From: Streptomyces echinatus
GTDB lineage: Bacteria; Actinomycetota; Actinomycetes; Streptomycetales; Streptomycetaceae
Assembly (NCBI RefSeq): GCF_014203595.1
Contig: NZ_JACHJK010000002.1
Coordinates: 558,001 to 622,000 of the forward strand
DNA length: 64,000 nucleotides
Direction of reading: 5' to 3'
Shown here: positions 32,427 through 41,830 of the stretch, piece after piece
How positions within the stretch are numbered: the stretch's first letter is position 1
How the letters are laid out: the number at the start of each line of letters is the position of its first letter
Position numbers and translations under genes: made by a program
The notes under the pieces: generated by a model
The model's database searches: none
What the model was told of the DNA's origin: nothing
The model's input: the letters and a program-made list of their open reading frames with translations, nothing else

Positions 32427-33377
32427 TCAGCGCCGGGCGTGACGGGGTGCCAGAAAGCCGGCGTCCCGCGCCTGGGCGATGAGCCGCAGCGAGCGTCGGC
32501 GGCTGAGTCCGGTCGCGTCCATCACGGCGAGCACCGGGTCGGCGCCCTCGTCCCGCGCCGCGCGGTACTCCTCCGCGACGAGCCGGCGGCGCTCGACACC
32601 GCGCGGCCAGGGCCGCCGGGCGCGGCGCGGGCCCGGACAGCGGACGCCCGGCCCCTCTCCCGCGGGGGTGAGACAGCCGGGGCTCGGTTCGGTTCCGTCC
32701 TCGGCCGTGACGCAGCCGACGTCCGGTTCGACCCCGTCCGCCGCCGTGAGACAGCCGGCGTCCGATGCGGTCCCGTCCGCCGCCGTGAAACGGCCGACCT
32801 CCGCTTGGGTCCCGTCCGGCTCCACCGGGCAGCCGGACACCGGTCGGGCTCCGTCCGCCTCAGTCGCGGGGCCGAGGTCCGTCTCCGTCGCGCGGCCGAG
32901 GTCCGCTTCGGGGGCGTCCGTGTCCGGCGGGCGGCCGGCGTCCGGTCCGGCGCTGTCCGGCGGGCGGCCGGCGTCCGGTCCGGCGCTGTCCGGCGGGCGG
33001 CCGGCGTCCGGTCCGGCGCCGTCCGCCGTCGCCGCGCGGCCGATGTGCTCGCCGGTGCCCTCGCCCCCGGTGTCGCCCGCACGGTTCCGCTCCGACGGCA
33101 CGCCGCACGCCACGGCCAGCGGTCCCCCGATCCAGTCGGCGAGCACCGTCAGGTCGGCCAGGGACAGGGCGGGCTGGGCCCTGACGTCCTCGATGGAGAC
33201 GCATCCGCCGCTCAGCACCGCCAGGGCGTCGACCCCGGCGCCGTCGCGGAAGGCCAGCCGGACGTGGAACCACGCCGTGGTGCCGCCATGCTCGCGCACC
33301 TCCCACGCGGGCCACACGGAGACCGCGCCATCCTCCGCGTTCCGATCAGAGAGATTCAGAAAAGATGCTTCCAGCAC
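32427..33377 (-). CDS. DUF6214-family protein with an expanded repeat linker
   Basis: A 316-residue protein of a Streptomyces family of unknown function. The conserved N-terminal domain (about residues 20-95) has VWPAWEVREHG, VRLAFRDGAGVDALAVL, VSIEDVRAQPALSLADLTVLADW. The conserved C-terminal domain (about 260-316) has RRLVAEEYRAARDEG, ADPVLAVMDATGLSRRRSLRL and IAQARDAGFLAPRHARR, which resembles a small helix-turn-helix. Between them is a long acidic Pro/Gly/Asp linker made of 11-residue repeats GPDAGRPPDSA and degenerate AADGT-type repeats. The first GTG at 33377 is used; a start near VWPAWEV is possible. Confidence 0.75.
   Translation of the reverse strand: MLEASFLNLSDRNAEDGAVSVWPAWEVREHGGTTAWFHVRLAFRDGAGVDALAVLSGGCVSIEDVRAQPALSLADLTVLADWIGGPLAVACGVPSERNRAGDTGGEGTGEHIGRAATADGAGPDAGRPPDSAGPDAGRPPDSAGPDAGRPPDTDAPEADLGRATETDLGPATEADGARPVSGCPVEPDGTQAEVGRFTAADGTASDAGCLTAADGVEPDVGCVTAEDGTEPSPGCLTPAGEGPGVRCPGPRRARRPWPRGVERRRLVAEEYRAARDEGADPVLAVMDATGLSRRRSLRLIAQARDAGFLAPRHARR
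32921..33019. repeat. Three identical 33-bp tandem repeats inside the DUF6214 gene
   Basis: Units 32921-32953, 32954-32986 and 32987-33019 are base-for-base identical and encode in-frame GPDAGRPPDSA-type repeats. Perfect identity points to recent slippage or unequal crossover. Confidence 0.85.
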
Positions 33378-33518
33378 ACACGAAACGTAACCGCATGATC
33401 ACATTCCATAAGTACAGACGCGCATCCGGATCACTCCACCGGCCCCTGCCCACCGGCCCCCGCCGGTGCCATCCTGGAATCGTCCGCACGCCCCTTCCTT
33501 CGGGCAAGGAGTACCGCT

Positions 33519-34853
33519 GTGCTGCGTGTCGCCGTCGTCGGTTCCGGACCGAGCGGGTGCTACACCGCCCAGGGCCTGGTCCAGCGTGACCCCGGGGTCC
33601 ACGTGGACGTCCTGGACCGGCTGCCGTGCCCGTACGGGCTGGTCCGCTACGGCGTCGCCCCCGACCACGAGAAGATCAAGTCCCTGCAGAACAGCCTGCG
33701 GTCGGTGCTGGAGCACGAGCGGGTACGGTTCCTCGGCGGGGTCCGGGTGGGCGGCCCGGGCGGGCTGCCGGTGGAGCGGCTGAGGGAGCTGTACCACGCG
33801 GTGGTGTACTGCGTGGGCGCCGCCACCGACCGGCGGCTCGGGGTCCCCGGCGAGGAGCTGCCGGGCAGCTGGTCGGCGACCGAGTTCGTGTCCTGGTACA
33901 GCGCGCACCCCGACGCGGCCGACGCCGGCTTCCTGCGCGGAGTGCGGTCGGCGGTGGTCATCGGCGTGGGCAACGTCGCGGTGGACGTCGCCCGGATGCT
34001 GGTCCGCGGGGCGGCGGAGCTGCGTCCCACCGACATCCCGCAGGCCGCGCTGGACACCCTGGCGACGAGCGGGCTCACCGAAGTGCACATGGTGGGCCGG
34101 CGCGGCCCCGCGCAGGCCCGTTTCACCACCAAGGAGCTGCGCGAGCTGGGCGGTCTGCCCGGCACCGAAGTGACCGTGGACAAGGCGGAGTTGGCGCTGG
34201 ACACGACCGATGCCGGCACGTTGCCGGCCGGGCAGCGCCGCAATGTGGAGGTGCTGCGCGGCTGGGCGACGCAGCCGTCCGCCGCGGCCGCCCGCCGGAT
34301 CCGGCTGCGGTTCTTCCTGCGCCCGGTGGAACTGCTCGAGGCCGGTGGCCGGGTGGGCGCCGTACGCTTCGAGCGGACGGTACCGGACGATCAGGGCGGT
34401 GTGACCGGCACGGGCCGGTACGAGGACGTGCCCGCGCAGTTGGTGCTGCGCTCGGTGGGCTATCGCGGAGTACCCCTGGCCGGGCTGCCGTTCGACCCGG
34501 CGAGCGGCACGATCCCGCACCACGAGGGCCGCGTCCTGCGTGACGGCCAGCCCTCCCCGGGCGAGTACGTCGCCGGATGGATCAAGCGCGGCCCGACCGG
34601 TGTCATCGGCACCAACCGGCCCTGCGCGAAGGAGACGGTGACCTCCCTGCTCGCGGACGCTCCCGCGCTCGGCCGCGCGGAGGTGCCGGCGGATCCGGTG
34701 GCCGCGCTGCGGGCGGCGGGCGTCGAACCCGTGCCCTGGAACGGCTGGCTGGGGATCGAGCGGGCCGAGGCCGAGCTCGGGGTACGGCTGGGGCGGAGCG
34801 TGGTGAAGCTGTCCGACTGGGACACGCTGCTGGGGGCGGCGCGGCTGCCGTAG
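33519..34853 (+). CDS. Ferredoxin-NADP+ reductase (FprA / adrenodoxin reductase-like)
   Basis: A 444-residue FAD- and NADP-binding oxidoreductase. The FAD Rossmann motif VAVVGSGPSGCYTAQGL is at the N-terminus, followed by PCPYGLVRYGVAPDHEKIK, the hallmark of adrenodoxin-reductase-like enzymes. The NADP motif is VVIGVGNVAVDVARML (about residues 146-161), and the C-terminal FAD contact is AGWIKRGPTGVIGTNRPCAKE. It would transfer electrons between NADPH and ferredoxins, supplying P450s or other ferredoxin-dependent enzymes. GGAG lies just before the GTG at 33519. It is a plausible but unproven electron source for the P450 at 4.2 kb. Confidence 0.93.
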   Translation: MLRVAVVGSGPSGCYTAQGLVQRDPGVHVDVLDRLPCPYGLVRYGVAPDHEKIKSLQNSLRSVLEHERVRFLGGVRVGGPGGLPVERLRELYHAVVYCVGAATDRRLGVPGEELPGSWSATEFVSWYSAHPDAADAGFLRGVRSAVVIGVGNVAVDVARMLVRGAAELRPTDIPQAALDTLATSGLTEVHMVGRRGPAQARFTTKELRELGGLPGTEVTVDKAELALDTTDAGTLPAGQRRNVEVLRGWATQPSAAAARRIRLRFFLRPVELLEAGGRVGAVRFERTVPDDQGGVTGTGRYEDVPAQLVLRSVGYRGVPLAGLPFDPASGTIPHHEGRVLRDGQPSPGEYVAGWIKRGPTGVIGTNRPCAKETVTSLLADAPALGRAEVPADPVAALRAAGVEPVPWNGWLGIERAEAELGVRLGRSVVKLSDWDTLLGAARLP

Positions 34854-35006
34854 CCCACGGGGAGCGTCCGGCGGCCGGGCCGGGCAGGACACACACCGGC
34901 GACTGTCCCGAACGTACTGCCGCCGAGCGCGGTTCGGCCGCCTGAGGTGGTTCGGCCGCCGATAGGGGATCGGCCGCCGATAGGGGTTCAGCGGTCGGCG
35001 GGGGGT

Positions 35007-35363
35007 TCAGCTGCTGTCGCCGAGGCGGCCGGCCTGTCGGTCCGCGGCGGCGAGGAGGCTGTCTAGGAGTCCTGGGAAGAGACCTTCCAGGTCGTCCCGG
35101 CGCAGGCCGTTCATCTTGGCCGTGCCCCGGTAGACCTGCCGGATGACCCCGCTCTCCCGCAGTACCCGGAAGTGGTGCGTGGTGGTGGACTTGGTCACCG
35201 GCAGATCGAACTGCGAGCAGGACAACTCCGCCTCCTTGGCGGCGAGTTCACGCACGATCCGCAGCCGCATCGGGTCGGACAGCGCGTGCAGCACGGACTC
35301 CAGCCGGATCTGCTCCCGCTCCGGGTGCGGCAGCGCCCGGCCGGTGGTGGCGGTCTCGGTCAC
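35007..35363 (-). CDS. ArsR-family regulator
   Basis: A 118-residue winged-helix regulator. HALSDPMRLRIVRELAAKE begins the DNA-binding domain and SKSTTTHHFRVLRESGVI-type residues (actual VTKSTTTHHFRVLRESGVI) form the recognition helix. There is one cysteine (in LSCSQFDL), so a thiol switch is possible, but no clear multi-Cys metal site is seen. It is divergent from the old-yellow-enzyme gene, and the shared region has an 8-bp inverted repeat (35408-35440) over a TTGACA -35. It probably represses the neighbouring oxidoreductase and itself, with an electrophile or redox signal as effector (inference). Confidence 0.9.
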   Translation of the reverse strand: MTETATTGRALPHPEREQIRLESVLHALSDPMRLRIVRELAAKEAELSCSQFDLPVTKSTTTHHFRVLRESGVIRQVYRGTAKMNGLRRDDLEGLFPGLLDSLLAAADRQAGRLGDSS

Positions 35364-35407
35364 GGCGCCTGCCCTTCGTCACGTAATTCCTTCGGCGGCC
35401 TCCATCG

Positions 35408-35440
35408 TACGAGAGGCATCGTAGTTTGACATCTCTCGTA
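35408..35440. promoter_or_regulatory. Divergent promoter and ArsR-type inverted repeat
   Basis: TACGAGAG (35408-35415) and CTCTCGTA (35433-35440) are perfect 8-bp arms. TTGACA (35426-35431) between them is an ideal -35 for the oxidoreductase gene, with TACCGT as a possible -10 19 nt downstream. Confidence 0.65.
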
Positions 35441-35495
35441 GTACGAGGAGTACCGTACGAAGCCACCAGTGGTCCCGTGACGAATGGAGTCCGTC

Positions 35496-36575
35496 GTGAG
35501 CGCGCTCTTCGAGCCCATCACCCTGCGCGAAGTGACCGTCCCGAACCGGGTGTGGATGGCCCCCATGTGCCAGTACTCGGCCGAGCCGGAGGGCCCGCTC
35601 GCCGGCGCTCCGCACGACTGGCACTTCGCGCACTACGCGGCGCGCGCCGCCGGCGGCACCGGCCTGATCCTGGTGGAGGCCACCGCGGTAGCGCCCGAGG
35701 GCCGGATCTCGCCGTACGACCTCGGGCTGTGGAACGACACCCAGATGGAGGCGTTCCAGCGGATCACCCGCTTCCTCACCGCCCAGGGCACCGTGCCGGG
35801 GATCCAGCTCGGCCACGGCGGCCGCAAGGCGTCCACCGACCGGCCCTGGAAGGGCGGCGCGCCCGTCGGGCCGGATGCGCACGGCTGGCAGCCGTTCGCC
35901 CCGAGCGCGGTCGCGTTCGACGAACGCCACCCTGTACCCACGGAGTTGACGACCGATCAGATCACCGAGATCGTTGGTCGATTCGCGGCCGCCGCGCGCC
36001 GGGCGCTCGCCGCGGGCTTCGAGGTCGTCGAGATCCACGGCGCCCACGGCTATCTGATCAACGAGTTCCTCTCCCCGCACTCCAACCGCCGCACCGACGC
36101 CTACGGCGGCTCGTACGAGAACCGCACGCGGTTCGCCCTGGAGGTCGTGGACGCCGTGCGCGAGGTGTGGCCCGCGGACAAGCCGGTGTTCTTCCGTGTC
36201 TCCGCGACCGAATGGCTTCAGGAGGGCGGCTGGACCCCGGACGACACGGTCCGCTTCGCCCACGACCTGCACGCCCACGGTGTCGACCTGCTCGACGTCT
36301 CCACCGGCGGGAACGCGGTCGGCGTCAGCATTCCGACCGGTCCTGGCTACCAGGTCCCGTTCGCCGCCCGGGTGAAGGCCGAGACCCCGCTGACGGTCGG
36401 CGCCGTCGGCCTGATCACCGAGGCCGGGCAGGCGCGGAAGATCCTGGCCAACGGCGAGGCCGACGTGGTGCTGCTCGGCCGGGAGCTGCTGCGCAACCCC
36501 TCCTGGGCCCGGCACGCCGCACGGGAACTGGGCGGGGAGGTCCGGGTCCCGGACCAGTACCACCGCTCGGTCTGA
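35496..36575 (+). CDS. NADH:flavin oxidoreductase (old yellow enzyme family)
   Basis: A 359-residue FMN-dependent TIM-barrel ene-reductase of the YqjM class. Signatures are PNRVWMAPMCQYSA (with the Cys that tunes FMN in YqjM-like enzymes), IQLGHGGRKAS, EIHGAHGYLINEFLSPHSN, RRTDAYGGSYENRTRF and VGLITEAGQA. It reduces activated C=C bonds of unsaturated carbonyls with NADPH. The GTG at 35496 follows TGGAGT; an ATG four codons upstream (35484) is an alternative. Divergent ArsR control suggests induction by electrophiles. Confidence 0.93.
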   Translation: MSALFEPITLREVTVPNRVWMAPMCQYSAEPEGPLAGAPHDWHFAHYAARAAGGTGLILVEATAVAPEGRISPYDLGLWNDTQMEAFQRITRFLTAQGTVPGIQLGHGGRKASTDRPWKGGAPVGPDAHGWQPFAPSAVAFDERHPVPTELTTDQITEIVGRFAAAARRALAAGFEVVEIHGAHGYLINEFLSPHSNRRTDAYGGSYENRTRFALEVVDAVREVWPADKPVFFRVSATEWLQEGGWTPDDTVRFAHDLHAHGVDLLDVSTGGNAVGVSIPTGPGYQVPFAARVKAETPLTVGAVGLITEAGQARKILANGEADVVLLGRELLRNPSWARHAARELGGEVRVPDQYHRSV

Positions 36576-36750
36576 GCCTCCCGCCGACGCCGCCGGCGGA
36601 CCCACGGGCGGCGCCCGCGGAAGGCCCATCGGGAGGCCCGTGAGGAGCCCGCTGGGGGCCCGTGACGGGTCCGTCGGGGAATGGCGTGAGGGGCCGTCGG
36701 CGGGCCGGTGGATCCTCGCTGGGCGACGGAACCCGGCCGACGGAACCCGG

Positions 36751-39700
36751 TCACGTCGGCAGCAGGCGGCCGATGGTCTCCTCCAGGCGGGGCAGGGTCC
36801 GCTGTCCCGCCAGTGCCAGCGCGATCGCGGCCACCACTCCGGCCCAGGCGACCGGACCGAGCGGGGTGCAGCCGAAGAGACGGCTGACGCCAGGGATCTG
36901 CACCGCGGCGACCAGCGCCAGGGCCGAGCCCAGGGACGTGATCTGCACCAGGCGGCTGTCGCGCCGGTCGAGCAGGGTCTGCGCGAGCTGGGTGCCGACC
37001 ACGCCGCAGAGCGCCATGGTGCTGGAGCGGCGAGCGGTGCCGGGGGTGAAGCGGCCGATCAGCCACGCCGTGAGCGCGCCGAGGCAGGTGGTCACGGCCC
37101 GGTGCCGGATCTGCCGCAGCAGGGGGTCGCCCAGCACGCCCGCGGCCTCCTCCACGTTGGTGAGGTCCGCCTCGCCCTCCTTCTCCGTCACCGCCACCGC
37201 CATCGACGGGAACAGGTCGGTGAACAGGTTCACCATGAGCATCTGCCGGGTGGACAGCGGCGCCCGCCCGGACAGCAGCGTCCCGAGGATGCCGAAGCCC
37301 ACCTCGCCCGCGTTGCCGCCGATCAGGATGGCGATCGCGTCGGCCACGCTGTGCCACAGGGCGCGGCCCTCGCCGACCGCGTCGATCAGCACCGTCAGGT
37401 CGTCGTCGGTCAGCACGATGTCGGCGGCGTTGCGCGCGGCGGCCGAGCCCCGCGCGTTGATGCCGACGCCGATGTCGGCGGCGCGGATCGCGGCGGCGTC
37501 GTTGGCGCCGTCGCCGACCATGCCGACCACCCGGCCCGCGTCCCGCAGTGCCTCCACGACCTGGAGCTTCTGTTCCGGCGCCACCCGGGCCACCACGCCC
37601 GCGTCGCGCAGCATCCGGGCCCGGGCCGCACGGTCCGCCGAGGCCAGCTCGTCGCCGGTGACCACCACGGTGTCCGCGGGCCAGCCCAGTTCGGCGGCGA
37701 TGGCCCGCGCGGTCTGCGGATGGTCGCCGGTGAGTACGACGGGCCGCACACCCGCCCCGATCAGTCCGTTCACCAGTGCCGTGGACGTCTCGCGGGGCAC
37801 GTCCGACAGGGCCAGCAGGCCCTTGTACTCCAGGCCCTCCAGCGGCCGTTCGAGGGCCTCGGCCTCCTGCTCGCCCTCGTCGAGCCGCCGTTCGGCCACC
37901 GCCAGCACCCGCAGGCCGTCCGCCGCCAGCGACTGCGCCCCGTCGGAGGCGTGCTCCGGCAATCCGGAGCAGGCGGGCAGCACGGTCTCCGGGGCGCCCT
38001 TGACCACGAGCACGGCCGGGCCGTCCCCGCCCCGGCCGACGGCGGCGGCGTACCCGCGCGCGGCCTCGAACGGCAGACCGGCCAGCTGAGTCCAGTCCGG
38101 ATCCGGTCCCGCGGCGGCCAGCACGGCCTCGTCGGTGGCGTGCACCGGCTGCTCGGAGCCCCCGTTGCGCCGCGGACAGGCCCGCGCTGCGGCCCGGATC
38201 GTCCTCTCGGCGCCGGTGTCGTCCGCCGCGTGGACCGTGCCCTCGGCGTCGGTGGTGCGCACCAGCCGCAGCCGGTTCTCGGTGAGCGTGCCGGTCTTGT
38301 CGAAGCAGATGGTGTCCATGCGGCCGAGCGCCTCCAGCGTGCGCGGGGTCCGCACCAGGACACCGCCCCGGCTCAGCCGCCGGGCCGCCGCTAGCTGGGC
38401 GACCGTCGCCACCAGCGGCAGCCCTTCGGGTACGGCCGCCACGGCCACCGCCACGCCGCCGCTGACCGCCTCGCGGATCGGCGTGCCGCGGACCAGGGCG
38501 AGGCCGGTCACCGCGGCGCCGCCCGCCAGCGTCAACGGCAGTGCCTTGCGGGTGAGGTCCTGGAGCCTGGCCTGCACACCACCGGCCGGGGGCGTACGGG
38601 CGGCGAGGTGCACCGCGCGGGCGGCCTCGGTGCGGTCGCCGATGTCGACCACGACGGCCCGGCCCTCCCCCGCCACCACGGTCGTCCCCTCGAAGACCAT
38701 GCAGCGCCGTTCGGCCACCAGGGCGTGCGGGGTGGGGTCCGTCTGCTTCTCCACCGGCAGCGACTCGCCGGTCAGGGCGGACTCGTCCACCTCCAGGCCG
38801 TCCTGCCACAGGAGCCGGGCGTCGGCGGGCACCACGTCGTCCCCCTTGAGGTGGATCACATGCCCAGGCCGGAGCCCGCCCGCCTCCACGGTGCGGGTGC
38901 CGCCGGCCGGGGCCTCTTCCTCGGACGGGACCAGGCGCGCCTTCTGCTTCTGCTCCGCGACCAGCCCGGACAGCGCCCGCTCGGCCCGCAGCCGCTGGAC
39001 GCCGCCCACCAGGGCGTTCAGGTCGAGGGCGCCGACGACGAGCAGCGCGTCCACGACGGAGCCGAGGATCGCCGACGCCGCCGAGCCGACCGCCAGCACC
39101 GGGGTGAGCGGATCATGGAGTTCGCCGCGGACGGCCCGGCCGAGCCGGTAGGACCAGCGTGCGGGGGCGACGGCCGGGTGCCGGGTGACGCTCCCGGTCG
39201 CCTTGCGCAGCCGGGAGGTCAGCGTGTCGAACGGTCCGGTCTCGGCCGGCGGTTCGTGTTCGAGCCGCTCCCTGGCCTGGTCCGGGTCCAGCTCGTGCCA
39301 GTGGACGCGGGGGCGGGGGTGCGGGGCGCGGGCCACCGCCACGCCTATCGCGGCCCGGATGCCGGACAGCAGCGCCGTCGCGGCGCCGGCGTCGACCGGG
39401 GCGTGCCGGAGGCCGGGCAGCACGGCCCGGCGGCCGGCTCCGCCGCCGGACTCGCCGACGGCGACGAGCAGCCCGGACAGCGCGGCACCGGAGCGGGCCA
39501 GCGTCTGGGAGCGGCGGCCGACCGCGCGGGCAGCCGGGACGGCGGTCAGGATCCGCCACACGTCGGGCAGGCCGTGCAGGGCGAGGATGTCGGCGCCCCA
39601 GTCGACGGCGCCGTCCCGGTCGGTCAGGGCGACCGCGACGTCGGCGGCGCGCAGTGCGGCCGGCACGTCGTCGCCGTCGGCCTCCTGTACCCGGGCGACC

Positions 39701-41040
39701 ACCAGCACGGCCCCCTCGCCGCCGCGCGCCTCGTACACGACGTCGTCCAGCGGTCGGCGGGCGTCGACGACCTGGTCGGCGAGACCGGTGAAGTCCTCCA
39801 GGGCCGGGTCGTCCACGAGGACGACCCGCAGCCCGGCACGGCGGGCCGCGTCGAGCACCGGCTCGGCCCACGGGTCGGCCTCGCCGTCCTCGGTGCGCAG
39901 GGCGCCGGAGTGCAGGACGACCGTCCCGGCCATCTCCAGCTGGCGCAGCCGCTTCGGGGCGCGGACCAGCACGCCCGTGCGGGCCAGGGCGGCGCTGAGC
40001 ATGGCGTGGAAGGCGGCCGGACCGTAGCGGGCGGCCTTCGGGGAGCCGGCCAGCACCGCTTCCGCCGCCTCCGCGCCGTCGTGTTTGACCAGCAGGGTGG
40101 CCGCCGCGCCGAGCACACTGCCCGCGGAGGCGTGCGCCGCGTACTCCTGGGCGGGCGTGACGCGCAGCGGTGGGCGCGGCGGGCCGCCCGCGGCGAGGCT
40201 GACCCGGCCGGGTGCGCACAGCCGATCGTGCACGGCGTCGAAGGCGGCGGAGCGGGCCACCGTCTCGGCCACCTGGCAGGCCCGCAGGGTGCCGTCGAGC
40301 AGCAGGGACGTGGGGGTCTGGCCGGCTCCGTGCGCGGCCGCGTTCACACAGGCCAGCACGAGATCCATGGGGGTGTCGCCGAGCCGGGCCCGCAGCCAGT
40401 CGCGGAAGCGCGGGTTCTCCCGCAGCAGGGTGACGGCCGCGGTGACCATCCGGGGGGAGGGCGGCAGCCGCAGCGTGTACGCGGCCAGGGCGACGGCGGT
40501 TCCGACGCCGTCGGCGGCGAGCGTGGCCACGGCGGCGCGCACGCCGGCCGGGTCGGCCGGGTGGGTGGTCTCCTCCACGTCCCCGCCGGCCAGGACGAGG
40601 CCGTGCCGCTCGGCCAGGACGGCCGCGTGCTCCAGGACCCGGTCGGCGGCCTCCTCGCCGGTCGCGGTCACCACCAGACGGGCGAGTCCCTGGTCCCAGT
40701 AGGCGAGGAGCACGTCGGGATGTTCCTCCAGCGCCTCGGCGACCCGGCGCGCGAGATGCCCGGTGCCGCCCGCGCGGCGCGCCTGTTCGCCTTCCACCGG
40801 GCGTACGGCCAGGTGGGCGCGGGCGCCGGAGCGCCAGTGGTCACCGGCGCCGGGCAGCGCGTTGCGGGCCACGCGTGACACCCGCACGGCGGCATCCGCG
40901 CCGCGCACGCCGGCCCGGGCCGTTCCGGCGGCGGCACCGGCGGCCATTCCGACCGCGGGTGCGGCGGCGCGCGCGAGCAGGCGTGGTGCCGCGGGCAGCA
41001 GGCGGGCGGCGGCCGCCGGCACGGTGAGCAGTCCGGGCAA
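36751..41040 (-). CDS. CtpI-like P-type cation ATPase with a degenerate N-terminal ATPase copy
   Basis: A 1429-residue membrane ATPase. The active C-terminal unit has TGES (residues 757-760), PEGLP in the membrane (871-875), DKTGTLTEN with phosphorylated Asp914, TGDHPQTA, and MVGDGANDAAAIRAADIG. The family (mycobacterial CtpI) is of uncertain ion specificity, possibly Mg or Ca. The N-terminal 600 residues include a second, decayed core (about 357-515) in which the phosphorylation motif reads VVLHSGALRTE. The start is TTG at 41040, 5 nt after GAGGAGG, and it lies 10 nt beyond the stop of the small upstream gene, implying coupled translation. Confidence 0.9.
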   Translation of the reverse strand: MPGLLTVPAAAARLLPAAPRLLARAAAPAVGMAAGAAAGTARAGVRGADAAVRVSRVARNALPGAGDHWRSGARAHLAVRPVEGEQARRAGGTGHLARRVAEALEEHPDVLLAYWDQGLARLVVTATGEEAADRVLEHAAVLAERHGLVLAGGDVEETTHPADPAGVRAAVATLAADGVGTAVALAAYTLRLPPSPRMVTAAVTLLRENPRFRDWLRARLGDTPMDLVLACVNAAAHGAGQTPTSLLLDGTLRACQVAETVARSAAFDAVHDRLCAPGRVSLAAGGPPRPPLRVTPAQEYAAHASAGSVLGAAATLLVKHDGAEAAEAVLAGSPKAARYGPAAFHAMLSAALARTGVLVRAPKRLRQLEMAGTVVLHSGALRTEDGEADPWAEPVLDAARRAGLRVVLVDDPALEDFTGLADQVVDARRPLDDVVYEARGGEGAVLVVARVQEADGDDVPAALRAADVAVALTDRDGAVDWGADILALHGLPDVWRILTAVPAARAVGRRSQTLARSGAALSGLLVAVGESGGGAGRRAVLPGLRHAPVDAGAATALLSGIRAAIGVAVARAPHPRPRVHWHELDPDQARERLEHEPPAETGPFDTLTSRLRKATGSVTRHPAVAPARWSYRLGRAVRGELHDPLTPVLAVGSAASAILGSVVDALLVVGALDLNALVGGVQRLRAERALSGLVAEQKQKARLVPSEEEAPAGGTRTVEAGGLRPGHVIHLKGDDVVPADARLLWQDGLEVDESALTGESLPVEKQTDPTPHALVAERRCMVFEGTTVVAGEGRAVVVDIGDRTEAARAVHLAARTPPAGGVQARLQDLTRKALPLTLAGGAAVTGLALVRGTPIREAVSGGVAVAVAAVPEGLPLVATVAQLAAARRLSRGGVLVRTPRTLEALGRMDTICFDKTGTLTENRLRLVRTTDAEGTVHAADDTGAERTIRAAARACPRRNGGSEQPVHATDEAVLAAAGPDPDWTQLAGLPFEAARGYAAAVGRGGDGPAVLVVKGAPETVLPACSGLPEHASDGAQSLAADGLRVLAVAERRLDEGEQEAEALERPLEGLEYKGLLALSDVPRETSTALVNGLIGAGVRPVVLTGDHPQTARAIAAELGWPADTVVVTGDELASADRAARARMLRDAGVVARVAPEQKLQVVEALRDAGRVVGMVGDGANDAAAIRAADIGVGINARGSAAARNAADIVLTDDDLTVLIDAVGEGRALWHSVADAIAILIGGNAGEVGFGILGTLLSGRAPLSTRQMLMVNLFTDLFPSMAVAVTEKEGEADLTNVEEAAGVLGDPLLRQIRHRAVTTCLGALTAWLIGRFTPGTARRSSTMALCGVVGTQLAQTLLDRRDSRLVQITSLGSALALVAAVQIPGVSRLFGCTPLGPVAWAGVVAAIALALAGQRTLPRLEETIGRLLPT

Positions 41041-41050
41041 CTTGACCTCC

Positions 41051-41605
41051 TCAGAGCGTGGTGCGGTCGGGCCGCGCCGTCGGGCCGAGGGGACCGGGGG
41101 TCGTTCTGGCGGCCGGCCCCCCGACACCGTGGGCGGACTCGGGCGGGCTGGACGCCCGCGCGTGACCGGATCCCTTGGCGCCCGGCCCGGGGGCGTGTCC
41201 GGGGGTCGGGGTACCCGCGGGGGTCCCGGGCCCGGCGGACACCGGGCCGGGAGCCCGGCCGTGCCCGTGGCTCGCGCCGCCGGACCTGAGGGCCGCGGTG
41301 CCGAGGTCGTGTGCGGGCTCGGGGCCGAGGTCGCCCGCGTCGGCCGGGCGGCCGGGACGGGGCTGGGTGAGCCAGGCGACCGCCGCGCCGGTGAGCGCCA
41401 CGGGCCACTCCACCACCCCCGCGACGCCGAGCACTCCGGCTCCGGCGTACACCGCCATGCGCCGTCCGCGGGGCGAGACCGCGCCGACCTTGGCCAGGGT
41501 TTCCTCCGCGGCCCTGCTCACCGTTCCGGCGCCGGGCACCTTGCGCAGTACCGAGGCCGCGCCGCGCAGGGGTGCCGTGAGGACCGACGACTTCTGCTCA
41601 GCCAT
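41051..41605 (-). CDS. Small membrane protein paired with the CtpI-like ATPase
   Basis: A 184-residue protein. The N-terminal 40 residues are amphipathic (SVLTAPLRGAASVLRKVPGA), followed by hydrophobic MAVYAGAGVLGVAGVVEWPV and ALTGAAVAWL, giving one or two membrane passes. The C-terminal 90 residues are a disordered Pro/Gly/His-rich tail. The gene lies 10 nt upstream of the ATPase, so it is co-translated and is a likely accessory subunit or regulator. The ATG at 41605 follows GGAGA. Function is not known beyond this association. Confidence 0.7.
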   Translation of the reverse strand: MAEQKSSVLTAPLRGAASVLRKVPGAGTVSRAAEETLAKVGAVSPRGRRMAVYAGAGVLGVAGVVEWPVALTGAAVAWLTQPRPGRPADAGDLGPEPAHDLGTAALRSGGASHGHGRAPGPVSAGPGTPAGTPTPGHAPGPGAKGSGHARASSPPESAHGVGGPAARTTPGPLGPTARPDRTTL

Positions 41606-41830
41606 GACTCTCCTCGGGTGAGATCGTCTGACGTCGCCCACCGAGTGCCCACGACCATGCTGGTCATCCCCCTTTGCCCGGAAACGCCCGCACTTACCAG
41701 GGAACGTCACGGCTCCCCACGGCGCCACCCGCCCCGCGCGCCACGCCGGCCGGCCCCGGACATCGCCTACGACGGAGCCGGGGCGGGCCGATCACCGTGG
41801 CCGGGCGGCGGTCGGCGGGCCGGGCACCAT

